From Prillingera fragicola (Eukaryota > Basidiomycota > Tremellomycetes > Trichosporonales > Trichosporonaceae), in the NCBI GenBank assembly GCA_002335605.1, contig BEDY01000004.1:992001-1056000 (forward strand): DNA of 64,000 nucleotides. The letters are read 5' to 3'. The notes under the pieces were generated by a model. That model saw only the letters and a program-made list of their open reading frames with translations, ran no database searches and was not told where the DNA came from. This document shows, in pieces, positions 43,666-54,063 of this stretch; the first letter of the stretch is position 1, and each line of letters begins with the position of its first letter. Made by a program: the position numbers and the translations under genes.

Positions 43666-45986
43666 CTAAGCCTCAGGTGCAGCCGCGGCAGCAGTGGGAG
43701 TAGCAACGGCAGCAGCAGGCGTGGACGCCGCGGCTGGGGCGGCCCCACCAGCACCGCCAGTGCACACAGCCGCGGGAAGGAGGGAGACCGCGTTGGCACT
43801 GTAGGTGTCGGGGTACGGGCAGCCGGCGACAGTCACGAACGCGCCAGCAGTGTCGGCGGGGAACGCCCACCCGTTACCTGCTCCCGAGTGGGTGGGAGTG
43901 GGCATGGTGATTGGGGTTCCGGTCTGAGTGAGAGTGGGCATGAGAGCGATCTGCGCGGGGCCAAACGAGGGAGCAGGACCCATACTTGATGGGGGCCAGG
44001 CAAACTGCTGCTGAGCCTCGGCGGCGACGGTCGAGTCCGCGACACCGCCGGTGGCAGAGGCCGGGAACTGGCCGTTGAAGTCGGGGCAGTCGGGGCACCA
44101 GTTGTTGCGCTTGCAGATTCCGCCAGCGGTGCGGGGGTCCTTGGGAATCCAACCCTCCTTGAGACCGAGCTGGTAGTGCCAGTGGGGGCAAGCAGCGTAG
44201 CCGAGAGAAGGAGAGTCTCCAATCTTCCAGGTCCAGAAAAAGAAGTTCTGAAGGGCGTCCATCTCGGCCATGGTGTGAAGGAGCATGGCGTCCTTCGTGG
44301 CCTGGTCAAACTTTTGCCACTCTGTGAAAGCCTTGCAGCTTCCGGCACCATAGGCAGTCTCGTAATTCGACTGGACATCGACACCGATCAGGTAGTGGCC
44401 ACAGTCGTTGATGGCAAGCGACCACTCGCCACCAAGAACGACACCCCAGTTGCTCTGCGAGTTGTTGGTCTCAAAGCCCCAGTTGCAGACACCTTCCGTC
44501 TGCTGCGCCCAAGGGTTCTGGTTGGCTCCACCAAAGGCCTGGTAAGGATGCTGGTCAATGGCAAGACGGTCGGCGCCGGGCAGGAATGTGTTCCACTGGG
44601 GGAGACCTTGGAAGCCCTCGTGAACAGCAATCATGGGTCCGTTGCCGGCACCGACACCGGCCATGCTGCGGATCATCTGGTAGGCACGGTTGTAGCTAAA
44701 CTGTCAGCTCTGTACATGTACTGCAAACTTACAATGCGCCCATCTGGTCGTGGCCAATATCCGGAGCCATCAGCTCGTTGACGAGGCCAAGCATGGGGAC
44801 GACATCCTTGATGCCCTCCTGGGAGATGAACTGCGTAAGGGTGCGAAGGTACTCGAGGTGGCGGTCGGCGTTGGCAAGACCCATGACACCGTAGATAAAG
44901 TTGGCCTGTCCAAGCTTGCCAGAGTGGTTCCAACCGTTCTGCGAGCCGGCAATGGCGTGGAAGTCGAGCTGGATACGGATGCCGTACTTGCGAGCCCAGT
45001 CAATGGCCTTGAGGAAGTAGGTCCATGAGACCTTGGGCAGGAATGGCTCGTCGCCCTGGACCTCGATGGCCCAGTAGCCAAGAGGAATACGAACCCAGTT
45101 GAGACCAGCGGCAGCAATGTCGGCAAAGTCTTGTTCGGTCTGGTTGCGTCAGCGCGTAGAGACAAATGATGACTCACGATAAAGGTCTTGTAGTGCTCCT
45201 CCATCTCGACAGCAACGTTCTGGCCCATCCTGGATTGTCAGCATTGTTTGGAACTACCTTACTCACGCCTGGTGCAGGGTCCACTCGTCAACAGCCTTGG
45301 GAGTGGCGTCGTGGTACTTTTCGTAAAGGGCGGGGGAAATGAAGGCTGACTTGTCAGTAAAGCCATGTACACACACACTACTGACGCTCAGTCACCAGCC
45401 AGCCGCCAAGGTTGACGCCACGGACAATGTCCTGTCCCCACTTCCATTCCTCGAGGAGCGAAGGGGTCCATGACTGGGCCTTGCCAGAGACTTTGTAAGG
45501 GTTTTCTGTGTCAACGGCCCAGTTGCCACCAAAGTCGTTCTGGTAGGTAAACTTCTGGCCGTTCTCCATGGTAATCTCGCTGCCGTTCTCGCCAGTTGTG
45601 GCAGTCGATGACGAAGTGTCACCATTGGGAGTGCTAGCATCGCCGTTGTTGCCGCCCGGGTGGCTGCCCTGGCCGCCATCATTGCTGGCGCCAGAGCCGG
45701 TCTTGCTGTTCTTCTTGGCCTGCGTAACTCCGACACCGACACCGACACCAGCGCCTGCGAGGAGAAGCAAGGTGACGGCACCAATAATGAGCCACTTGCG
45801 CTTCCTGTTAGGGGAGGAGGCACCCCTGCCTTGTACGGGCTCGTATGCGTCATAGGCAGAACCATCATCTGACGCTATAAGCTTGCGCGAGCTGTTCTCG
45901 CGCTCTGAGAGACCTCCTTGACGCGGCAGGCGCAGTTCTTGGCCATGGTGGATCTGCTGCATGGTGGCGACGGTTGACGGAAGCAA
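43666..45986 (-). CDS. membrane-anchored exo-1,3-beta-glucanase, GH5 (exgD-like)
   Basis: A multi-exon gene of about 700 residues. The cytosolic N-terminus (about 65 residues) is followed by one membrane helix (WLIIGAVTLLLLAGAGVGVGVGV) preceded by KRK, giving a type II protein. A Gly/Ser/Asn-rich stalk leads to the GH5 barrel: [39 protein letters not shown], the acid/base Glu in MLGLVNELMAPD, DQHPYQAF, the nucleophile Glu in VVLGGEWSLAINDC, and FFFWTWKIGD. The C-terminal 120 residues are Ala/Pro/Thr-rich. The enzyme removes glucose from beta-1,3-glucan ends and takes part in wall remodelling. The membrane anchor resembles Aspergillus ExgD rather than secreted Exg1. An alternative start is at 45962. 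A GH72 gene lies next upstream on the same strand. Confidence 0.92.
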
Positions 45987-47636
45987 ATTGTTGACGCAAG
46001 TGGAGCCTGGTTGGGTATCGAGGAGATGGGGTGGTGGGTGCAGCCCTCAAGAATGCCTCACTTCTGTTAACGATCCAACGATCAACGAAAGCGAAGGGGA
46101 ATGAAGAGGAGAATGGGAACGCAAACGTGGGGAGGAGCACACACTACTGGAATATATGTCTGCACGGATGAGGCCGCTCAGGCTCTCGAACGGAGCGTGC
46201 AGTCTTGCTGGCGGCCTGGAGGGCAATGCAGTATGCAAGTATGCAGTGTTTAGACCGTTCCCAGGCACCCATGTGTCCATGGGATCCTGGCATTCATAGA
46301 CCGGTGCCGTTCCACGGCGGCAGAGCGCACGAGCCGTGTGCAAGATCCTCTACCGGGCCTGCCTGGGGAGGCGGCGTAAGACGGCGTGCTGTGCGAGAAG
46401 CGCTAGTCGGAGTATGAAGGGAGCAGGTGACTGATGGCACAACGCTTCCCAGCCGTCCCTCGGCCACTTCGACAGACATACGCCGCTGTTTCCGGGGCAA
46501 GGGACGCGTGTACCGGCTGGTACGGCATTTTGCAGCCGGAGACATTCAACGAAGAAAGTGTGCTGGATACAGGAAGGTTAGACAACTACTACACTACCAT
46601 GCCGGCGTACAGCCACTAGGCATGCGTTGGGCAACAGGCAGGATCTGCAGAAACCTGAACGGGAGGCAGTGTTTTGTCGCCGACGAACAGAGTCAAGATT
46701 CTTGGCAGCCTGTGCAATGTTCCGCGGCCAGCGAGCGGGGCTGGGCGTTTGGTCATGCCCTGACCGCTCACCCAAACAACCATTACGTGGACGGGGCTGT
46801 GGCGCCGCTGCAGATACGAAGACATTGAACAGTATGGTCTCTGATCTCTGGATCTCTGGATCTCGTCTGTGGTTGGGGATCTGGGCCGATGCATCATTGT
46901 GGATCTGTGGATCCGTTGGCCTGCAGTGGGCAAGGACGGATCTGTAGAAACTCTTTCTAAACCCACGTCCAGAGGCTAGAACGGCCGCAATGGGCAGCCC
47001 GCACATTTTGTCTGTTACACCAGTCGTAAGAAGCTAGCCAGTGATCCAGTGATCCAATGGTCCAGTGAGTGGCCTGAGTGGCCAGTCAGTGGCGTTGTGG
47101 CGTCCCGAGCATTCTTGCCCGGCATGCCCCGCACAAATGATCCGCTGCTGCCGAGTAGGCGTCGTTCTGTGTGCTTGTGTACCTGTGTTGACATTGGATG
47201 TTGTGGTTTAGCCTGTTGAGTCTCAATTGAGCTGTTGTCGTGTTGGCATGGTAAGACTGTCTTTGGTGATGTGCCGACTTACCGACGGTTCCTGTTTGTT
47301 TACTTTCCCCTCGTGAGGCCCGTCGTGTCAAGTACACCGCCATTGTCTCCATTTCCCTGCACCCTGCGGTCGTCATTATTCCACAAACTTTGCGAAACCT
47401 TTGCACCCCCTTCGGGACATTACCGAATGAATCCGAAGGAAGTTTCAGATCATTCCCCAGCTACGGCAACGTCTAGATGTTGTTGTTCCGTTTTCGCATT
47501 TTCAGTTAGCAGCACGTGGTGGCTTTCCCGAGCAGCCGTATCCACAAATGCTCATGTCATGCTATGTTACGAAGCCTCTCCAGAGCGCTCCAGGTCAAAC
47601 AACTACTTTAATCAGGCCTGTGGCTAATGCATGTGT
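45987..47636. other. long intergenic stretch between two glucan-enzyme genes
   Basis: About 1.65 kb with no supported gene. It serves as the promoter of the GH5 gene. At 46841-46943 the hexamer GGATCT (or GATCTCTG) recurs about six times. At 47037-47095 a degenerate run of GTGATCCA and AGTGGCC-type units occurs. Confidence 0.5.
46841..46943. repeat. GGATCT-rich simple repeat patch
   Basis: The stretch carries repeated GATCTCTG units followed by spaced GGATCTG and GGATCCG elements in the region upstream of the GH5 gene. Confidence 0.45.
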
Positions 47637-49503
47637 TTACGCAACAATGGCGAACAGGCCGCAAGCTCCCACGAGCAAGGCCGAGACCGAAAGGCGCATG
47701 GCAGAGTTCTTCCCGTCCCCAGTTGAAGACGGGGCGCTTGGGCCACCAGTAATACCAGTGGTCTGCGAGGGGCCGCCCGAGGTGGCAGTAGGAGTGCTGA
47801 CTCCGTCGGCAGGAATGTTCTCCATGCACTTGCGAGCAGAGTCGGAAGCGTCCTGAGGGGTGTTGGGAGGGTTGACCTTGACAGTGCCGTTGCCGCCAAA
47901 GTCGCAGCTCGAGTCGGCAGGGTTGGACTCCCAGTAGGCAGACATGACGTAGGCGAGCTTGATCGCAGGCGAGCACATGGAGAGGGGGCCGTACGAACCA
48001 GTTTCACCGTTGCCACCAATAACATCGCAGGTGGCTGACGTGTTTGAGCTGCCGAGAAGCTGGCAGGCATAGTCAATAAGGGCGCCCACCATTGGGGGGT
48101 TGTTCGCAGTCGCGTCGTTCAAGTTGCAGGCAAACGAAGTGTCACGAACACACTCGCAAACCGAAGGGTTGGGCGTAGGAGGAAGAGTGGCATTTGCGCG
48201 CAGCGTTTCGCTCTCCGCAGGGCAGGCGGTCTCGGTACTGCTGCCTGCGGCAGGGCTGTTGGGGCCGGTAGCGTTGGCGTAGTGGTTAGCAAGGCGGGTA
48301 AAGTCGTCGGTGGTGGTAATCTGACCGCTCGAACTAATCTCGGTCATGCCATAGCCGTCGCTGGTAGGGAAGTAGCTGAAGGCCATGCCGCCCGAGAAGA
48401 CATTGGCGACGGGAGCCGTGAACAGGGCATCGACTTCGGTCCACTGACGAGCACCGGCAGTAATGCAGCCAAACTCGGACATGTAAGTAGGCACGGGAAT
48501 GTCCTCGAAGCCCTGGGTGATCACATCCCAGTGAGAGCTCGAAAGAGATGAACCGCCGCACCACTGGTAGTTGTTCAAGCCTAAAGCCGTCAGACGCGGG
48601 ACACGCTTAGGATGCGCTCACCATAGAGATCAACAATGGAGGATTCGTTGCCGCAGGTAAAGTAATGGGCGAGGTCGTTACGGAAGGCATCCTCGCCGTC
48701 CACAGCAGCGTATCCCACGAGCGCGTTGGAGCCAATGCTGCGGAGATAGGCCTTGGTGTCACGAGCGGCAGCCTTGACAAACGCTGACGGTCAACATCAA
48801 CATGAGATCAGGTCACTCACGAGCAGAGTTGGTGTTGTTGGCCGTACTGATAACCTCGTTACCAATGTTGAACCCCAGAACGTTGGGGTACTTCCAAAAC
48901 GCGTCGATCGTACGCTGGTACTCGCCGAGGAGGCTGGTAGTCCAGGCAGGCGCACTACGATCGATACTTCCGTTGAGAGGAAGGCTCACATCAAGAAGCA
49001 CATAGATACCGGCGGCGTCAAGAGCCGCCATGCAGGCATCGTGGTTGAGAGACGAGTTAACACTGTATACACGGACAGCGTTGACATGGAGCTGCGTGAG
49101 GAAAGGAATGTCACGCGTGCAGTTGGCCTCGGATGAGAGCGGGTCATGGAACGATGATCTGAATGTCAGTGGTAGCCATGAATGCGGCGCCTCACGGTTC
49201 CGGGAATCCGCCACTGAAGATGGTCAGCCGTGCTCTTGTGTGCGGTTTAGTGTACTGTTCAGACTCACTTTGCCTCGTTTGCCTCGGTGGACTGGGCGAG
49301 CTCGCCCTGGGGCTGGTATGCAACACCCTGTTCAAGCGTCAGCTAACGATCCCGTCGACTCAAGTCGGACGCCAAGCACCCACCTTGATGTAGAATCGAG
49401 AACCTCCCTCGTCGTATAGGTACTTGCCTTGACGGCTAATCTTGGGAAGAGCCGCCGCCAGAGGCAAAAGAGCGGCCGTCAATGCGCGCAGAGAGAAGCG
49501 CAT
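47637..49503 (-). CDS. GPI-anchored beta-1,3-glucanosyltransferase, GH72 with CBM43 (Gas1 type)
   Basis: A multi-exon gene of about 520 residues. A signal peptide (MRFSLRALTAALLPLAAA) leads into the GH72 domain: GSRFYIKGVAYQPQGELAQ, NCTRDIPFLTQLHVNAVRVYSVN, the acid/base Glu in GFNIGNEVIST, YGLNNYQWCGGSS, the nucleophile Glu in VPTYMSEFGC, and GMAFSYFPTSDGYGM. A Cys-rich CBM43/X8 module follows (CECVRDTSFACNL to SSCDFGGNGT). A Ser/Thr/Pro linker and a hydrophobic tail (LLVGACGLFAIVA) give a GPI signal. The enzyme elongates beta-1,3-glucan chains in the wall. An 18-nt internal exon (49213-49196) encodes the NGGFPEP segment. Confidence 0.95.
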
Positions 49504-50092
49504 TGTGAGTTGGATTTGAGAATGAACGAGAAAGATGTAAAAGGACCTCGTAACTCTCTTATTTGGCTGTTGACGAAAGTGTCCGCGAGGTGCCGTTGTC
49601 GAGTGTGCGGTGTGAAACCGGAAGGGTCAGACACAAACTATAACCGTGGGTGAATGTGTAGTCGAGAGGGTAGAGATGTGTGTCCCCCAGGTGGTACAAG
49701 TATGGCAAGCAAGAACCAACAAGGTATACAGGTCGTGGGATGTTTGGTTGGCTGGGCGCTGCTGAGCACGGCTCGGCATCCGTCAGCCACGCTGCCAGAT
49801 GAGGGAAGCGGGGTAAACGACTGTACCCAGGGCAGCCGATGGGCAGTGCGTCAGGCAATGACCGGCCCGGGGCTGGCACGCGTACGCGCTGGCCGCTGGG
49901 TGCGGTGTACAGGTCGTCGGAACCTGAATCCTGCATCCTGTGCATGCTCGGCGGTTCAGGCACGGAAGCGCATCTTTGGGATCTTGGCATCGGGTAGTGG
50001 TCACCTTTGACCTCTAACACTGCTCTTTGCCTTTTCAACCCCTTGCTCTCTCGTGATTCCAGCTCACAGCCTAAAATCAGGACAGCCCAGCC
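49504..50092. other. divergent intergenic region GH72 / NAS6
   Basis: About 590 bp shared by two divergent promoters. No supported coding sequence. Confidence 0.5.
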
Positions 50093-51183
50093 ATGTCAAG
50101 CACCATTAATATTCACCGCGCTGCACAGGAAGGTACGTAAAAGGAGCCGATCGCTCTCGTGCACAACGCCGCCGTCGTTGCCTACCCAAAGCTCGGCGCT
50201 GACGCGTTCAGGCCAGCCTGGTCTCATTCGTTCCCTTCTTGCCGAAAACCCCAAGCTCATCAACGCAAAGGATGAGGTTAGTCTTTGCACTCCAAGGATC
50301 CAAGGGCCACGGAGCGGCTCGTCTAGTATGCATGGGACTGGGCTGACGCAGGTTCAACTTTGCTTGCTCGTTATCCCTGTCAATCATCATCTCCGTACCT
50401 GTCAACAAATGTCATCGACTCACCTCGTGTAGGACGGCCGCACTCCCTTGCATTGGGCCGCAACTGGAAACAATCTCGGAGTTACTCAGCTGCTGCTCTC
50501 GCATGAGCCGGATCTCGAGGCGCGCGATGCACTTGGCTGGACACCATTGATCGTCGCTGCTGCGTCTGGGCAGTCTGAGGCTGTTACTGAGCTTTCAAAT
50601 GCCGGTGCGAAAGTCGACGCCGCTAATGACAAGGGCCAGACGGCACTTCACTATGCTGCGTCAAAGGGAAACACTGCCGTATGTCGCCTCGCTCCCTGCT
50701 AAAACCGACAGCACTGCTGACGGACAGATGGGTCGATTGTTGATTGCTCGCGGCGCAGACGTAAGTGTTCTCTAGTGGCGGGGAACGGCCAGAACTGACA
50801 TGTTCAGATCAACGCAAAGGACCGTGCGAACCAGCACCCTCTTCATCGTGCGGCGACGACTGGCAATGCCAACTTTCTCGGCATCCTCTTGAACCCTCCA
50901 GAGGGCCGCCCCAAGACTCGTCTCAACACCCAGGATCGCGCCGGCAATACTCCTCTGCACCTCGCCATGGAGAGTGCTCATGGCGACACCGCTGTTACTC
51001 TCATCGAAGCCGGTGCTGATCGTGAGAGGGTGAGTTGTTCCGCGCGTGGATTGGGATGTGGCGCTGACGGTGCAGACTAACTCGGAGGGTGAGACCGCCG
51101 AGGAGATTGAGGGTGTCGGTGGACAGGAGCAGAAGAATGTTCGCTCGTACGTCGTGTCGCGTGTTGGACCTCGCGACGAGTAA
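50093..51183 (+). CDS. NAS6: ankyrin-repeat proteasome assembly chaperone (Nas6/gankyrin)
   Basis: Six exons join in frame: 50093-50132, 50212-50276, 50433-50678, 50728-50760, 50808-51029 and 51076-51183, giving 237 residues, close to human gankyrin (226). The protein is almost entirely ankyrin repeats: INIHRAAQEGQPGLIRSLL, DGRTPLHWAATGNNLGVTQLLL, LGWTPLIVAAASGQSEAV, KGQTALHYAASKGNTAMGRLLIARGAD, NQHPLHRAATTGNANFLGILL and AGNTPLHLAMESAHGDTAVTLIEAGAD. The tail is SEGETAEEIEG. Nas6/PSMD10 binds the Rpt3 C-domain and guides assembly of the 19S base. The length, repeat count and lack of other domains support this; other ankyrin proteins cannot be fully excluded. Confidence 0.85.
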
Positions 51184-51716
51184 GAGAGCTTGACTATAGA
51201 AGAGCTGCATGCTCGACATATGTATGTATCATTGGCAAGCATGTCTGGGGTAGCGTCCCGAGCGAGGAACATGTGTCGACGACGCCGCTTCAAACTCACA
51301 TATGAAGCGAGCCTCGTGCACGCGAGTAATGTTGCTGTCAGCTCGCCGCGGCTTCACTTTCCCATCTCTCGAAAATAAACTCTAAGGTTGTGGTTTGACC
51401 ATTTTTATAAAATCACAGCCATCATTAACATCGAGGATTGAGCGGCTTCGTTGAATTCGCTGTTCACTCCTAATGATCCCCCATGTCCCACACTTACGGG
51501 AGGCTGCGATAGATGACGGGACGTCAGCCCACATATTCCTGATAAGAGAGATAAGAGAAGATGATCCAGCTGACGAAGGAGACTGAACGATGGATCCACG
51601 AATAATAATAAAACGATAAAATGCCCGTTCCCGTCGTGGGCATCCTGGACGCAATATGCAATGCAATGCAGAAATCTGATACACTAGCTGCTTCTCTGGC
51701 GTCTCTACTCTCTACT
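51184..51716. other. convergent intergenic stretch
   Basis: About 530 bp between two convergent gene ends, AT-rich near 51365-51420 and 51598-51620. No supported gene. Confidence 0.5.
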
Positions 51717-53167
51717 CTACTTCTGCGCCCAGCGCATCACACCCTCCCATACTGCCAACGCCGCTGCATTCGTGGGGAACGCGCGGAGCACGACGGGGAC
51801 AAAGCCCTTGACCCAGTCAGCCAGACCGTCACACGAGCACAGTGGGCAAGAGACTCACCCTGTAAAAGTTCTTGATCCTAGCCCCAGAGTTCCATCCCAA
51901 TCCTCGGCTCGGGTCGTACGTCTCACGCCACGTCTTGCGGTAGGCGTCAAACACACTGTGGTACTTTGGCTTGGTAATCGAGTCGACCATGATGCGGTTC
52001 TTGATATTGTCCATTGCTGGAAGGTTAGTGGGGGCACGAGGTGACGTTCTAGCGAAAACTTACGCAAGGCCATGAACCAGAACATGTTCGACGCCAGTCC
52101 ACCAGCAAAGAAGTTGGCCGCTCCCGGTGACAACTCCCAGCTCGTGCCCTTCCACTTGTCAAACATGCGGTTGAAGATTTCGAAACCTGGATAGTGTCAG
52201 CCTGGAGCTTTGGCCGGATGACGCCAGTACTCACCGCCGAACATGGCCGCGAAACTCGAGCGGTACATGAAGCTCGCAGGAAGACCCTTCCACATGCCAG
52301 TGATACCCTGTGTGTGCACAGTCTGGCGCACGACATCGACTGGACCCTTGTACAACCTGGGCAGATGCTCGGGCTGCACAAGCTGGAGCTGGAGCTTGCA
52401 CTTGATCGTCTCGGTGGGGTGGGCGATCGTAGCACTGACAGTCAGCAAAAAGTCTTAACCAGCCAAAGAGACAGAGCACCTACTTTGTCCAGCCAGCAAA
52501 GAGACCTGCGATACTGTGACCCGCTAGTGTCAAGCGTTTGGAACCGTCAAAGTCACCGGGGACAGGCTCCTGCAGCATGGGGACATGCTCCTTCAACCAC
52601 GCTCGGTAGTTATGCAAACTTTGCACGTCAGCTAGCTCCCTTTCGTTTGTAGACCACCAAACTCACCTTCCCATCAAGATCGAGTCCGTAATGCCCCACG
52701 AGATGGCCGGCACTGAGGCGCCTTTGTATAGAGCTCGGGGGCCTTCCTTGCTGATCGTTGCGGTTAAGCACTGCCATGCTCCGTTAAATGTCCCAGGAGG
52801 TGCACATTGCACTGCAGCAGGTTAGAACAGCCAATTCAGGCACAAAGGGTTGGCACGTACACCTAGTTTTGATGGTGTCGAACGGGTGACCGACGACCAA
52901 CTGTGGCACGTTAGCTCACGTTCTCGCTTCGCTGTGCCCAACACACCTTGGTCCATCTGCCAGCGTCAGCTCTAGCCCATGGCAAGTAGTCCAAGCTCCA
53001 GCAGAGCTAGTGACTGTGTTTATGACTCACCCAGATAGCAACCCTGCAGCGAAGCCGATGAACGGACTGTGGCCCTTGGGAGCCATACTCTCTCCCATTT
53101 CATCGAGAATTGCTTCTGGCACAATGCTGAGCTTCGAAGGCTCTCCTGGCCTGTCTGTTGCGGCCAT
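51717..53167 (-). CDS. mitochondrial carrier family (SLC25) transporter
   Basis: A gene of many short exons, roughly 330 residues, starting MAATDRPGEPSKLS and ending GVMRWAQK. Three carrier repeats are visible, each with a P-x-D/E-x-x-K/R-type signature: GHPFDTIKTRLQ, HPTETIKCKLQLQ and MDNIKNRIM. Each is followed by the x-LYKG/MWKG/FYRG segments before even-numbered helices. Carriers move metabolites over the inner mitochondrial membrane. The second signature, with Glu and IKCKLQ, recalls acylcarnitine and basic amino-acid carriers, but the substrate is not assignable by eye. A 10-nt exon (52956-52947) encodes W-T-K just before the first signature. The donor of the following exon is GTACGT after AGG-T. 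Confidence 0.88.
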
Positions 53168-54063
53168 GGTTTTGGATATTGTGGTGGATTGGGCGATGAG
53201 TCGAAGCTGATCGCGGAGCGGGTGATGAGGGGACCGAAAACACGGACGCGCTCGCGGGTGAGTAAGTGGGTATTAAGCTGACAAGTGGGTAAGAAGCTGA
53301 CCCGGCGACCTCGGCCGTGTGGTGCCTAGAGTAGTTGCCGGGATCAGTACCAGGCTGATGAACGAAATAACCGGGGCGCGGGGAAACCAATGGAGCACCG
53401 GATGAAGGGAGTGAGGAGTGAAGAGTGAGGGTTATGCCGAACTAATATGTGAAAGGGAGCGACAGTGAGGACGAGAAACGCGTACTAGGGTCAGATACGC
53501 ATGCTCAATGTGTCGCACCTAATGAAAACAATCTCATCCGCCTGGCTGGGCCGCCTGGGGGGTCTCGAGGTCGGATCTTGCCAGGCCTTCGGCGCCGTAA
53601 AGGATAGTGATAAAGGCCAGTTTCAATAGCATAGAACACCTGGCATTCAAGGTGATACCATAGAGACTGGTGTTGGGAGGGAAGCGAGGCCTGATCATAT
53701 CGAGCCGCAGGAAGAGACTATGATGGAATCATCAGCGGGGGTCTGTGAGACAGGAACACTGTGCTTGCAGCCTCCTCTCCCGGTGTAGAACCTTGACCAT
53801 TACAGAACAGGCTCAACACTATAACACTATATACACCCATGGCCCGCACAGGATGAACAGAGAAGAGAACAGCGCGTTATCATGTTACGATGGTGTTGAT
53901 GTGCCGCGGCCCCGCATCAGGAACGACATCAGGAGGTCAGCCTCCACCCACGGAAGCTTTTTTCATGAGCACGCCTGAAGGATCGAAGTTGAACTGCCGC
54001 GCGACAAGTTCGTCAACTATACAACCTATTCTGGCGTCATCGCATCCTTACAACACTCTCACC
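53168..54063. other. divergent intergenic region carrier / PRP40
   Basis: About 900 bp holding two promoters. No supported coding sequence; small frames near 53745-53980 lack family features. Confidence 0.5.
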
